A stretch of 64,000 nt of DNA, taken from an uncultured Ruminococcus sp. Lineage in GTDB: Bacteria; Bacillota; Clostridia; Oscillospirales; Ruminococcaceae. How positions within the stretch are numbered: the stretch's first letter is position 1; the number at the start of each line of letters is the position of its first letter. The position numbers and the translations under genes were made by a program. This document shows, one piece after another, positions 51,934 through 59,813 of this stretch. A model generated the notes under the pieces. It had not been told where the DNA came from and ran no database searches. It saw only the letters and a list, made by a program, of their open reading frames with translations. The stretch covers positions 124,001-188,000 of the forward strand of contig CACZFN010000002.1 of NCBI GenBank assembly GCA_902780505.1. Direction: 5' to 3'.

Positions 51934-51963
51934 TTGACAAACGCCTTATTTGAATGTTAAAAT
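51934..51963 (+). promoter_or_regulatory. Promoter of the glutamine-synthetase-like gene
   Basis: TTGACA (51934-51939) with TTAAAA (17-bp spacer) or TAAAAT (51958-51963, 18-bp spacer). The remaining 51763-51933 is AT-rich with no gene. I found no obvious ANTAR-type double hairpin between promoter and gene, but it was not folded. Confidence 0.65.
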
Positions 51964-51992
51964 ATTTGTAACAACGAAAGGAAGGGAAAGCC

Positions 51993-53297
51993 ATGAAATA
52001 CTCTGAAAAGGAAGTTATACAGTTTGCGCAGGAAAACGACGTAAAATTTGCAAAGCTTATGTTCTGTGATATTTTCGGGGGGCTGAAGACCGTGTCGGTA
52101 CCTGTGGGGAGGCTTAAACAGGTATTTGACGAAGGCGTGCCGCTTGATGTTTCAAAGGACAGGTCTTTACTTGGCATTTCTGACGGCGATCTGCGGCTTT
52201 TTCCCGACCTTGACACACTCGCTATACTGCCATGGCGGCCGCAGCAGGGGCGGGTAATAAGGTTTATGTGCAACATAAAATACAGCGACGGCACACCCTT
52301 TGAGGGTGACGGCAGGTTCTTCCTGAAAACAGCCGAGGAATATGCAAGATCAAAGGGCTATGAATTCAGGATAGGTACCTCCTGCGAATTTTACGTTTGC
52401 AGGACTGATGATGACGGTATGCCGCTTAAAATACCGCACGACTATGCTTCATACTGCGATGCCGCACCCTTTGACAAGGGCGAAAACCTCAGGCGCGACA
52501 TATGCCTGACACTTGAACAGATGGACATTCTTCCCGAAAGTTCGCACCATGAAGCAGGTCCCGGCCAGAACGAGATAAACTTTGAATGTGCCGAGCCTTT
52601 AGGGGCAGCAGACAATTTTGTGACATTCAAAAACGTAACAAAAACATCTGCGGCAAGAAACGGGTTATATGCATCATTTATGCCTAAGCTTTACAAGGAC
52701 GAAGCCGGAAGCGGTCTGCATATTTCCATTGACTGCCGTAAAAACGGCAGAGATCTGATGAGCCTTGAAAACGGCAGCCTTACCCCCGAAGCCGGCGCTA
52801 TAATAATGGGGATAATGGAAAACATTGCTGACATTACAGTTTTTTTAAACTCTATACCCAATTCATATCAGAGGCTTGCAAGTGAGTCAGCACCGGGCAC
52901 GATATGCTGGTCACATTCAAACCTTTCACAGCTGATAAGGATACCCACCGACAAAAACGCAAATGCAAGGGTGATACTATGCTCCCCCGACAGCACTTGC
53001 AGCCCGTATTTTGCGATAGGGCTTTTAATATACGCCTGCATTGACGGGGCGGAGAAAAAGCTTGAACTGTGCAAGCCCGTAGAGCGTTGCTCAGGCAGTG
53101 CCGATAAACTGCCAAAGCTTCCCGATACGCTTTTTGCGGCTGCCAGGAAGTGTCAGGAAAGCGGTTTTATTGAAGACCTTATTGATGCAAAGGTAATAGA
53201 ATACTTCACAGAACAGAAAATGATGCTATGGGACGAATACCGCCTTGCAAAGGACAAAGAAAGCTATGAAACGGCGAAGGTCTTCCCTGTGATATAA
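51993..53297 (+). CDS. Glutamine-synthetase-like protein with degenerate active site
   Basis: The 434-residue protein aligns end to end with type I glutamine synthetase (beta-Grasp start, 'PDLDTLAILPW', 'DGTPFEGD', 'GENLRRDICLTLEQM', 'SHHEAGPGQNEINF', 'NSYQRL', 'LIRIP'). By eye several catalytic positions differ: GPEPEFF is GTSCEFY (first metal Glu lost), NGSGMH is AGSGLH, GYEAP is SESAP or shifted (flap Glu lost), NRS is NLS, and RVEVRS..NPY is RVILCS..SPY (Glu and Arg lost). The HHE and QNE metal ligands remain. I doubt it makes glutamine. It is followed 40 bp later by an ANTAR regulator, suggesting a nitrogen or ligand sensor. Confidence 0.85.
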   Translation: MKYSEKEVIQFAQENDVKFAKLMFCDIFGGLKTVSVPVGRLKQVFDEGVPLDVSKDRSLLGISDGDLRLFPDLDTLAILPWRPQQGRVIRFMCNIKYSDGTPFEGDGRFFLKTAEEYARSKGYEFRIGTSCEFYVCRTDDDGMPLKIPHDYASYCDAAPFDKGENLRRDICLTLEQMDILPESSHHEAGPGQNEINFECAEPLGAADNFVTFKNVTKTSAARNGLYASFMPKLYKDEAGSGLHISIDCRKNGRDLMSLENGSLTPEAGAIIMGIMENIADITVFLNSIPNSYQRLASESAPGTICWSHSNLSQLIRIPTDKNANARVILCSPDSTCSPYFAIGLLIYACIDGAEKKLELCKPVERCSGSADKLPKLPDTLFAAARKCQESGFIEDLIDAKVIEYFTEQKMMLWDEYRLAKDKESYETAKVFPVI

Positions 53298-53337
53298 CTT
53301 GAAGTATCATATTCTTAGGGAAGGAGGGTGTTTTTAA

Positions 53338-53922
53338 ACGGAACGGATACTGATAGCTTCGGGCAATGAAAAAGCAATAGCGCTGATAGTACCGCTTTTA
53401 AAAGAGGCTTATACGGATTCAAGGATATCTGTTTGCAGCAGCGGCAGTGAAGCCAGAAGAACTGCAAGCGAAAATGACCTTGACATTGTTATAGTGAACA
53501 CTCCCCTGCCCGACGAATTCGGGGACGAACTTGCTTTGAACATAAGCGACACAACAACAGCAGGCTGTTTGCTTATAGCCAAAGCAGAACACGCAGATGC
53601 TCTGAGCGAACGGCTTGAAGATTACGGCATAATGGTAGTAGCAAGGCCTATATCGCGTATGCTGTTCTTTCAGGCGCTAAAGCTTATGAACGCTTCACGC
53701 AAGCGGGTTATTGGGCTTGCCAGGGAAAACATAAAGCTGCAAAAAAAGCTTGACGAGATAAAGATAATAAACCGCGCAAAGCTCGTGCTTATGCAGTACC
53801 TTAAATTCTCGGAAAACCAGGCGCACAAATACATAGAAAAGCAGGCTATGGATATGCGCACAACAAGATATGATGTGGCAATGCGTGTAATAAAGACATA
53901 TTACCTTGACAAAAGAAACTGA
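53338..53922 (+). CDS. ANTAR-domain regulator with pseudo-receiver, probable ACG start
   Basis: The frame from ACG at 53338 gives 194 residues. It starts (T)ERILIASGNEKAIALIV and shows a CheY-like fold, but the phospho-Asp position reads IVNTPLP and the acidic pair is missing, so it should not be phosphorylated. A coiled coil (about 120-142) leads to an ANTAR domain (about 145-192, 'INRAKLVLMQYLKFSENQAHKYIEKQAMDMRTTRYDVAMRVI') that binds RNA hairpins to prevent termination. GTG at 53494 is the first standard start, but it would delete half the receiver. AAGGAGGG is about nine bases before the ACG. It is paired with the glutamine-synthetase-like gene, as in clostridial glnA-nitR pairs. Confidence 0.82.
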   Translation, partial: TERILIASGNEKAIALIVPLLKEAYTDSRISVCSSGSEARRTASENDLDIVIVNTPLPDEFGDELALNISDTTTAGCLLIAKAEHADALSERLEDYGIMVVARPISRMLFFQALKLMNASRKRVIGLARENIKLQKKLDEIKIINRAKLVLMQYLKFSENQAHKYIEKQAMDMRTTRYDVAMRVIKTYYLDKRN

Positions 53923-53956
53923 CCGGCTGCGGGAATGCAGACGGTCAGTTTTTTTT
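53919..53956 (+). terminator. Intrinsic terminator of the ANTAR gene
   Basis: CTGACCG (53919-53925) pairs with CGGTCAG (53942-53948) with a smaller GCTGC/GCAG stem in the loop, followed by eight T. On the minus strand the tail is TTTCTTTTG, so it may also end the MBL gene. Confidence 0.9.
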
Positions 53957-54001
53957 ACAGATATTTTTTAATATAAGCTTTTAGCCTTATTCAGGTCCGC
54001 T

Positions 54002-54805
54002 TCATTTTCCTTTTATCTCTATTCTGTCAAGTATACCCTGAACGCTGACACCGGGGTGGGTGACATACATTCTTGTGACATCAGTGATAAACTGTGTATC
54101 TGCGCCTGTTTTATCGGCTATCTGTTCAGGCGTGCAGCCTTTATCGACAAGCCTTGCTATCTTTTTTACAAGCGAATATATATCCCCCGCCGCCGACGGC
54201 TTTGAAAAAAGCCCTCTGTCCAGTATTGCAGGCCTTGCATGACCGTAAAGGACAGTTTTGGGTTTAAGGGCAAGAAGCCGCTGCCAGCTTTCATAAATAT
54301 CTGTGCCCTTATGGAGTTCAAGCTCGTAAAGAGGGTTCAGGTCGCCGACAAGGAGTGTTCTTTCCTTATCGAGCCATAGTGTGATACTGTCATCACTATG
54401 GCCTTTGGTGCTTATAAGTTCACCGTCTATTCCGAGTGTCTTCAACAGCGGGCGGCTTTCGCAAAGTGTGATGACTTTTACACCGCTGTCGTCTATGGGA
54501 GTGAAATCCGTGCGTTTTTCCTTTGCAAACACCTTATCGGCGTTATGCATGAACGGCAGCTGGATATCAGCGGCAATAAGCTGAATGCCGGCATCTGCAA
54601 TATTCTGTGCGATACCGCAGTGGTCGGGGTGAAAGTGTGAAATAACAAGCATACTGATATCCTGGAGCCTTTTGCCCTTTTGCCCGAGGGCTTTACACAA
54701 AAGCGGGAATGTCCCCGCCCAGCCTGTATCAAAAAGCAGTGAGCCGCTGCTGCCCTCAACAAGGAATGTATTGGTATTTGAATATTTAAGTTCTGTTATC
54801 ATCAT
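54002..54805 (-). CDS. MBL-fold metallo-hydrolase
   Basis: The 267-residue protein has 'SHFHPDHCG' (HxHxDH zinc site), 'STKGHSDDSITLWL', 'LLVGDLNP' (Asp ligand) and 'YGHARP' (His ligand), a full set of metallo-beta-lactamase-fold ligands. The C-terminal 70 residues are helical and could recognise substrate. It overlaps the radical SAM gene by four bases (ATGA). Substrate is unknown; the coupling suggests it acts on the product or by-product of the radical SAM enzyme or is a general thioesterase or lactonase-type hydrolase. Confidence 0.9.
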   Translation of the reverse strand: MMITELKYSNTNTFLVEGSSGSLLFDTGWAGTFPLLCKALGQKGKRLQDISMLVISHFHPDHCGIAQNIADAGIQLIAADIQLPFMHNADKVFAKEKRTDFTPIDDSGVKVITLCESRPLLKTLGIDGELISTKGHSDDSITLWLDKERTLLVGDLNPLYELELHKGTDIYESWQRLLALKPKTVLYGHARPAILDRGLFSKPSAAGDIYSLVKKIARLVDKGCTPEQIADKTGADTQFITDVTRMYVTHPGVSVQGILDRIEIKGK

Positions 54806-55902
54806 TTCACACTATCTGCGACAAGGGCTTCAACAAGTGAACGTTTTTCATAGAGCACACAGCCGCCCTCGTGGTCATCAAGAAGTATATCGCCGCTTCT
54901 CAGTGCATTAAACAGCGTGGAATTGACCGCTTCACGCAGGGAAGTGTCTGCTACATTGATATCGGAGTAGGGCGAGAACGGGCAAGGCTCTGCCCCGCCG
55001 TGGGAATTGATATGAAAAAAGCCTCTGCCGGCCGCCACGCAGCCGCCGGAACTTTTCTCGTCGCCGGGGAATGATATAAATACGATATCAGGGCGTTCTT
55101 CCCTCAGCCTTGAAAGCATATCCGACATATACTCTCTTTCCTTATCCGTCGGGGCAAGCGTCACGGTCTTATCGTTCACGTGAACATATTCGACATATAT
55201 GACCGCCTTGCAGCCGCGCTTTGAAAGGGTATCAAGAAATTCATCACTTGTGACTTCATAGATATTCTTAGCGGTAACTGTAACAGATGCGCCGAAAACT
55301 ATACCCTTTTCACAAAGCTTATTCATATTGTCTGTAAGCTTATCATAGATACCCTCGCCGCGGCGGGTATCGGTAGTGAGCTTATTGCCCTCGATACTAA
55401 GCACAGGCAGGAGGTTTCGGCACTTATCAAGCAGTGTCATATACTCATCATCAAGATATGTGCCGTTTGTGAATATGGAGAAAAGTATATTCTTTCTTTT
55501 GGCAGCTTGTGCGATGACATCACGCCGCAGCATCGGCTCACCCCCTGCAAGAAGGATAAAGCTGATGCCAAGGTCTTCAGCTTCCGAAAAGATCTTGTGC
55601 CAGTCTTCACCTGTAAGCTGGTCAGCAGGGGCGGAATCGACAGTTGCATTGTTACATCTTGAATAGCAGCCCGCGCAGTGAAGATTACAGCTGCTTGTTA
55701 TACTTGCAATAAGAAACGGGGGGATATGCTCACCCTGTCCCTCAAGCATTTTTCTTTTGGCGGATGCTTTTTTTGAAGCGCTGCCGAATTTCAGCATAAA
55801 GGCGCTTTCACGGGGGTTTTTAAGTGTTGCTTTAACGGCGTCACGCACAACACGCTCAACGCCTCTGGTCATATAATCCTGAATATCGAAGTTATCATTC
55901 AA
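54802..55902 (-). CDS. Radical SAM protein with SPASM-like C-terminus
   Basis: The 366-residue protein has the cluster motif CNLHCAGC (CxxxCxxC) at about residues 73-80, 'GISFILLAGGEPMLRRDV' (the GGE motif for AdoMet), and C-terminal cysteines ('SGGCVAAGRGFFHINSHGGAEPCPFSPY') for a second cluster or SPASM-type domain. The N-terminus has a helical block before the core. Such enzymes modify peptides or small molecules by radical chemistry. A precursor peptide is not seen next to it. It lies between the CotH lipoprotein and the MBL hydrolase in one operon. Confidence 0.9.
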   Translation of the reverse strand: MNDNFDIQDYMTRGVERVVRDAVKATLKNPRESAFMLKFGSASKKASAKRKMLEGQGEHIPPFLIASITSSCNLHCAGCYSRCNNATVDSAPADQLTGEDWHKIFSEAEDLGISFILLAGGEPMLRRDVIAQAAKRKNILFSIFTNGTYLDDEYMTLLDKCRNLLPVLSIEGNKLTTDTRRGEGIYDKLTDNMNKLCEKGIVFGASVTVTAKNIYEVTSDEFLDTLSKRGCKAVIYVEYVHVNDKTVTLAPTDKEREYMSDMLSRLREERPDIVFISFPGDEKSSGGCVAAGRGFFHINSHGGAEPCPFSPYSDINVADTSLREAVNSTLFNALRSGDILLDDHEGGCVLYEKRSLVEALVADSVK

Positions 55903-55931
55903 CCTTGTGCACCTCCATTTTTCACATCTCT

Positions 55932-57557
55932 TTACTTATGCCAGTTTTCGTTCATAAAGCTTACACGTTTTGTCAGCCAGCCGGCAAGGTATTCGGCAGC
56001 CTGCTGTTGAGTCTTACAGGCCTTTGAAGCTGCGCAAAGTTCACCGGCAGCTTCATTATGAATAATATTATCCCATTTATCGTAATTCCTGTCAAATGCT
56101 GCGGCATAAGCCTGCGTTTCATTATTAATAAGGTCTATACCGCGTGTGAAAACGCCGTCGTCATAGGCATTTGTCCATTTATCCCGGATAATATCGGTAT
56201 ACCAGTCACAATACATAAGCACTGCGAGCCACGGGTTTACACATCTGTAATTATCATTTACATCATAAAGAGAATTTGCGGCATAAAAGCCCTCAGCACT
56301 TGCACAGCGGTTTTTATTGCCCATAGCGGAATCAAAATCCCACGGGCACCCGAAGGTGAGTCTTGTATCGCCGCCGCTGCCAAAATCGGCATACATAAAG
56401 AAGCTTGACCAATAGATATCGGCATCACAGGTAAGCTCACTTATTATATACATATCCGCAAGTGAATCAAGGTTTACCACCTTTTCCACCGCCTGCTGCG
56501 GGGTAATGGCAGAGGTCTCACTTATCTCGCTGAAATCATCATTAAACACATATGCTTTATTTTCATACGCCGCATAGTACATTATATTATAGACCTTATC
56601 GACGTAGCTTTTAATAAAATCATGCTGCTCTTTTGAATATACATCACTTTTTATCGACATACCGACAGAATTACTTCCGCCCGCAAGCGGGGTTATACTT
56701 CCTGTACCCTTACCGTTATAGGGGGTAAGCGCGGCATCTTTGTTATAGTATATCTTAAAGCCGTGAAGCTCGTCCTCGGTATAATAATAGCCGTCGTATT
56801 CAAGAAAATAGCCTATATCAGTACCTTCATAGCCCTCGTCAGGCTTGGTGATATCTATTTTATTCTTATTGACCTGATTATACTCGCAAAGCAGATAAAC
56901 GCCGAAGTATTCACCGTTTACCATTACCTCGACAAGCTGACTGTCAGCTGCATATATGCCGTCAACAGCGAGCAGTTCATCTGAAATAGAAAGTGCTGAC
57001 CTGTTTCTCAGCATTGAGCCGTCCTTATACTCAGCAAGCAGAAGCCAGTTTTTCTGTTTTTCTCCGCCGCCCAGAGAAAGCACAGACTGTTTTTCGTCAA
57101 ACTTTATCCTGAGCGGCTTTTTATCATAAGCAGTCGTCCAGTTGCCCCTTACCTTGACCTGTGCAGATGCCCCGTCGATAAGCCTTGTGCCGTCCTTATC
57201 ATCAAGGGTGATACTGCACGCTTCATAATAAGGCGCCGGAGGCTTTTTATAGCCGGGTGTCCACTTTGCCTTTTCCTTTGAAACGTGTTCGGCGACAGGC
57301 TCGGTTATAAAATCCGCAGCATCATCACCGTCCTTTTCGGTAACTATCTGCAAAACGGGCATGACCGGCGAGTCAACAGTCTGTTCAAAGGGAAGTGCAG
57401 AGGGCTTTGATGTATTATCCTTTTGCGTTTTAGTGACCGCAGAGGACGATGAACTATCCGCCGCCTGACTATCCCCTGCCGACGAGCTGCCTGCGCTGTT
57501 TGCACACCCTGAAAGCATTACAAGTGACAAAAAGATGCATATCGCACTTTTTTTCAT
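55932..57557 (-). CDS. CotH-family lipoprotein
   Basis: The 541-residue protein has a lipoprotein signal with lipobox LSGC, a Ser/Ala-rich linker, and a CotH kinase-like domain: 'VRGNWTTAYDKKPLRIKFDEKQSVLSLGGGEKQKNWLLLAEYKDGSMLRN', 'VMVNGEYFGVYLLCEYNQVNKNKI' and 'FGCPWDFDSAMGN'. CotH is a protein kinase of spore coats in Bacillus, and CotH-like surface proteins are common in ruminococci. The catalytic Asp in CPWDFD is kept. It is 36 bp after cysK and 29 bp before the radical SAM gene, so it is likely in their operon. Confidence 0.9.
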   Translation of the reverse strand: MKKSAICIFLSLVMLSGCANSAGSSSAGDSQAADSSSSSAVTKTQKDNTSKPSALPFEQTVDSPVMPVLQIVTEKDGDDAADFITEPVAEHVSKEKAKWTPGYKKPPAPYYEACSITLDDKDGTRLIDGASAQVKVRGNWTTAYDKKPLRIKFDEKQSVLSLGGGEKQKNWLLLAEYKDGSMLRNRSALSISDELLAVDGIYAADSQLVEVMVNGEYFGVYLLCEYNQVNKNKIDITKPDEGYEGTDIGYFLEYDGYYYTEDELHGFKIYYNKDAALTPYNGKGTGSITPLAGGSNSVGMSIKSDVYSKEQHDFIKSYVDKVYNIMYYAAYENKAYVFNDDFSEISETSAITPQQAVEKVVNLDSLADMYIISELTCDADIYWSSFFMYADFGSGGDTRLTFGCPWDFDSAMGNKNRCASAEGFYAANSLYDVNDNYRCVNPWLAVLMYCDWYTDIIRDKWTNAYDDGVFTRGIDLINNETQAYAAAFDRNYDKWDNIIHNEAAGELCAASKACKTQQQAAEYLAGWLTKRVSFMNENWHK

Positions 57558-57593
57558 AATAAGTTCTCCTTTACATCTTATGCAAATGATATG

Positions 57594-58520
57594 TTATTCA
57601 AAAAGCGGAGTTGAAAAATATCTTTCAGCGGTATCGGGCAGTATCGTTACGACTGTCTTGCCCTCACCGAGCTTTTTTGCCATTTCAAGAGCCGCAGCCA
57701 CATTTGTGCCGCTTGATATACCGCACATGATACCCTCCTCCGAGGCAAGCCGTTTTGCAGTATTTATGGCATCTTCATCGGTAACTATATGTATATGGTC
57801 ATATATTTCCGTATTAAGTATCTTCGGGATTATCCCGTCGCCTATACCCATTTGCAGGTGTGTGCCTACTGTTCCGCCCGCAAGTATAGCAGCGTGTTCG
57901 GGCTCTACTGCCCATATCTCCATATCGGGGTTCTGGGAACGGAGTGTTTCGCCTATACCCGTGATCGTCCCCCCTGTACCGATCCCCGAACAGAAACCGT
58001 CTATCTTACAGGCTGTCTGTTCAAGTATCTCAAGGGCGGTATTGTACTTATGTGCGTAGATATTATTCATATTTTCAAACTGCTGCGGCACATATACATT
58101 ATTATCGTTTGCAGCCATTTCAAGTGCGGTATCAAGGCAGCGCTGTATACACTTTCCTATATCGCCGTCGTCGTGGATAAGTATCACCTCTGCGCCATAG
58201 TGTTTTACAAGCTTTCTTCTTTCCTCACTTACCGAATCGGGCATAACAATTATAGTTCTGTAGCCCCTTACTGCACCGACAAGGGCAAGGCCGATCCCCT
58301 GATTGCCGCTTGTAGGTTCAACTATTATTGTATCCTTATTGATACGGCCTTCCTTTTCGGCCGCAACTATCATATTATAAGCTGTCCTTGTTTTTATTGA
58401 GCCGCCGACATTCAGGCCTTCAAACTTAACAAGTATCTGTGCATTACCCTTTTTATTCATACGGTTGAGCCTTATCATAGGGGTATGCCCCATAGCCTGA
58501 AGATTATTATCACATATCAT
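57594..58520 (-). CDS. cysK: Cysteine synthase A (O-acetylserine sulfhydrylase)
   Basis: The 308-residue PLP enzyme has 'GHTPMIRLNRM', the lysine loop 'NVGGSIKTRTAYNMI', 'EPTSGNQGIGLALVGA', 'MPDSVSEERRKLVKHYGAEV', and 'GIGTGGTITGIGETL' that binds the PLP phosphate, plus 'GISSGTNVAAAL'. It would make cysteine from O-acetylserine and sulfide. GGSIKTR replaces the usual PxxSVKDR and TSGNQG the usual TSGNTG; both variants occur in CysK. It is the first gene of the cysK-CotH-radical SAM-MBL unit and has a strong promoter. Confidence 0.95.
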   Translation of the reverse strand: MICDNNLQAMGHTPMIRLNRMNKKGNAQILVKFEGLNVGGSIKTRTAYNMIVAAEKEGRINKDTIIVEPTSGNQGIGLALVGAVRGYRTIIVMPDSVSEERRKLVKHYGAEVILIHDDGDIGKCIQRCLDTALEMAANDNNVYVPQQFENMNNIYAHKYNTALEILEQTACKIDGFCSGIGTGGTITGIGETLRSQNPDMEIWAVEPEHAAILAGGTVGTHLQMGIGDGIIPKILNTEIYDHIHIVTDEDAINTAKRLASEEGIMCGISSGTNVAAALEMAKKLGEGKTVVTILPDTAERYFSTPLFE

Positions 58521-58555
58521 CTCAAAAAACTCCCATCATATGTTTATACATAGTT

Positions 58556-58584
58556 ATTATAACACAACAGTACAGAAAACTCAA
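58556..58584 (-). promoter_or_regulatory. Sigma-A promoter of the cysK operon
   Basis: Minus strand TTGAGT (58579-58584), 17-bp spacer, TATAAT (58556-58561) with an extended -10 (TGTGTTATAAT). No T-box or S-box is visible in the short leader. Confidence 0.75.
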
Positions 58585-58611
58585 CATTTATTTTTTTACA
58601 TATCCTATATA

Positions 58612-58649
58612 AAAAGAAAAACACGGCCCGCTCTTATAGCTGACCGTGT
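58612..58649 (-). terminator. Intrinsic terminator of the HprK-like/PqqD-like operon
   Basis: GACCGTGT (58642-58649) pairs with ACACGGCC (58621-58628), and the minus-strand tail TTTTTCTTTTT follows. It lies just after the nucleotidyltransferase-like gene. Confidence 0.8.
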
Positions 58650-58658
58650 CAGGCACTA

Positions 58659-59813
58659 TTATTTTAAGCCAAGCATTACCTTCAGCTCGCCGACAGCTGT
58701 TTTTCTTCTGCTTGTAACGCCTCTCAAAAGCCTGTAGAAAAACAGCAGGGGCAAACGGCGTTTCCTTTCAAAAAACCAGGGGTAAAAATTTTTAAGAGAA
58801 AGATATCTCGGATCATTTTCATCTAACGGGATACCCAGACGGCTTATGGCATACCTGACTTTTACAAACCTTCCGCCGCCCAGCTTGTCGATCTTATTGT
58901 TTACCATATTCTCAAAATTTCCGTATGTACCGCTTGACACGATATATACAAGCATTTGTTTATCTTCATCAGACAGCTTTTCCCCGCCGAAAAGATCCAT
59001 AGCAAGGCGACGGCTCTGCTTTTCAAAATCACCAATGCCGAGCTTTTTGCATTCTTCTTCGATATATCCCATATCAAGCCTGTCTGCGTATTCTCTCAGA
59101 TATACATAAACATCCACAACAGAGCGAAGCCCTGTACCGCCGTGAACATAATGCTTATACTCATGTGCGAGCATATATATATAAAAATCCTCACAGGTGA
59201 AATGATAACCGAATTCGTTTCCCTCATCCTTTACAAGCCTGTCCATGACATTTCTGTAATAATCAATGATATCCAAAATGCCTAAAGATATATGCGTATC
59301 AGAAAACAGTCCCCTATGCATTTCAAAATTGCTTACAGGTTTTTTGAAATAAACATCATGGTTGCCATTGCCGAATTCTTTTGTTGTAAAGCCCAGGCCT
59401 TCCATTATGTTTTTTACATCCTCAGCGCGGGTGTTGTCAAAAAGAATATCATTATCAGACATCTGTCGCATTCCATAGCGCGGATAGATATCTTTCAGCA
59501 GTGAGCCTTTCAGCGGCATATACCATATGCCCGCATCTTCAAAGCGGTCAAGTATCTGTGCCCTGTCAATATCAAGCTGGGCATTTTTTCGCATAGCTTT
59601 ACCCATAGCTTGAACAAAACGCTCGTCCCTGATACCTGCCGATTCAAGTGCCATAGCACAAACAGACACAAGCATATGCTTTTGAGATGCTTCATATATA
59701 TAGTCCATATTCATCTTATCAAGTCTTGACTTCACCGGCTTATGTTCGTTAAGGGCGCAATAGCAAAGATATATAACGTCCTTTATTGCTTTTATATATT
59801 CCTGTCTGTTCAT
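58659..59813 (-). CDS. Nucleotidyltransferase-family protein (NTP_transf_5-like)
   Basis: The 384-residue protein has 'YMPLKGSLLKDIYPRYGMRQMSDNDILFD' at about 96-124, where the K-G-x-L and D-x-D (S-D-N-D-I) motifs match the NTP_transf_5 nucleotidyltransferase family. Later 'YKHYVHGGTGLRSVVDVYVYL' is the family's second block. Members occur in lasso-peptide and related clusters, next to HPr-kinase-like enzymes, where they extend phosphate or nucleotide groups on a peptide. It is the last gene of the operon and overlaps the ABC gene by four bases. Confidence 0.85.
   Translation of the reverse strand: MNRQEYIKAIKDVIYLCYCALNEHKPVKSRLDKMNMDYIYEASQKHMLVSVCAMALESAGIRDERFVQAMGKAMRKNAQLDIDRAQILDRFEDAGIWYMPLKGSLLKDIYPRYGMRQMSDNDILFDNTRAEDVKNIMEGLGFTTKEFGNGNHDVYFKKPVSNFEMHRGLFSDTHISLGILDIIDYYRNVMDRLVKDEGNEFGYHFTCEDFYIYMLAHEYKHYVHGGTGLRSVVDVYVYLREYADRLDMGYIEEECKKLGIGDFEKQSRRLAMDLFGGEKLSDEDKQMLVYIVSSGTYGNFENMVNNKIDKLGGGRFVKVRYAISRLGIPLDENDPRYLSLKNFYPWFFERKRRLPLLFFYRLLRGVTSRRKTAVGELKVMLGLK

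Noticed and set aside
51993-53297. Simple label of active glutamine synthetase
   Set aside because: Several catalytic residues are replaced, so an enzymatic call would overstate the evidence.
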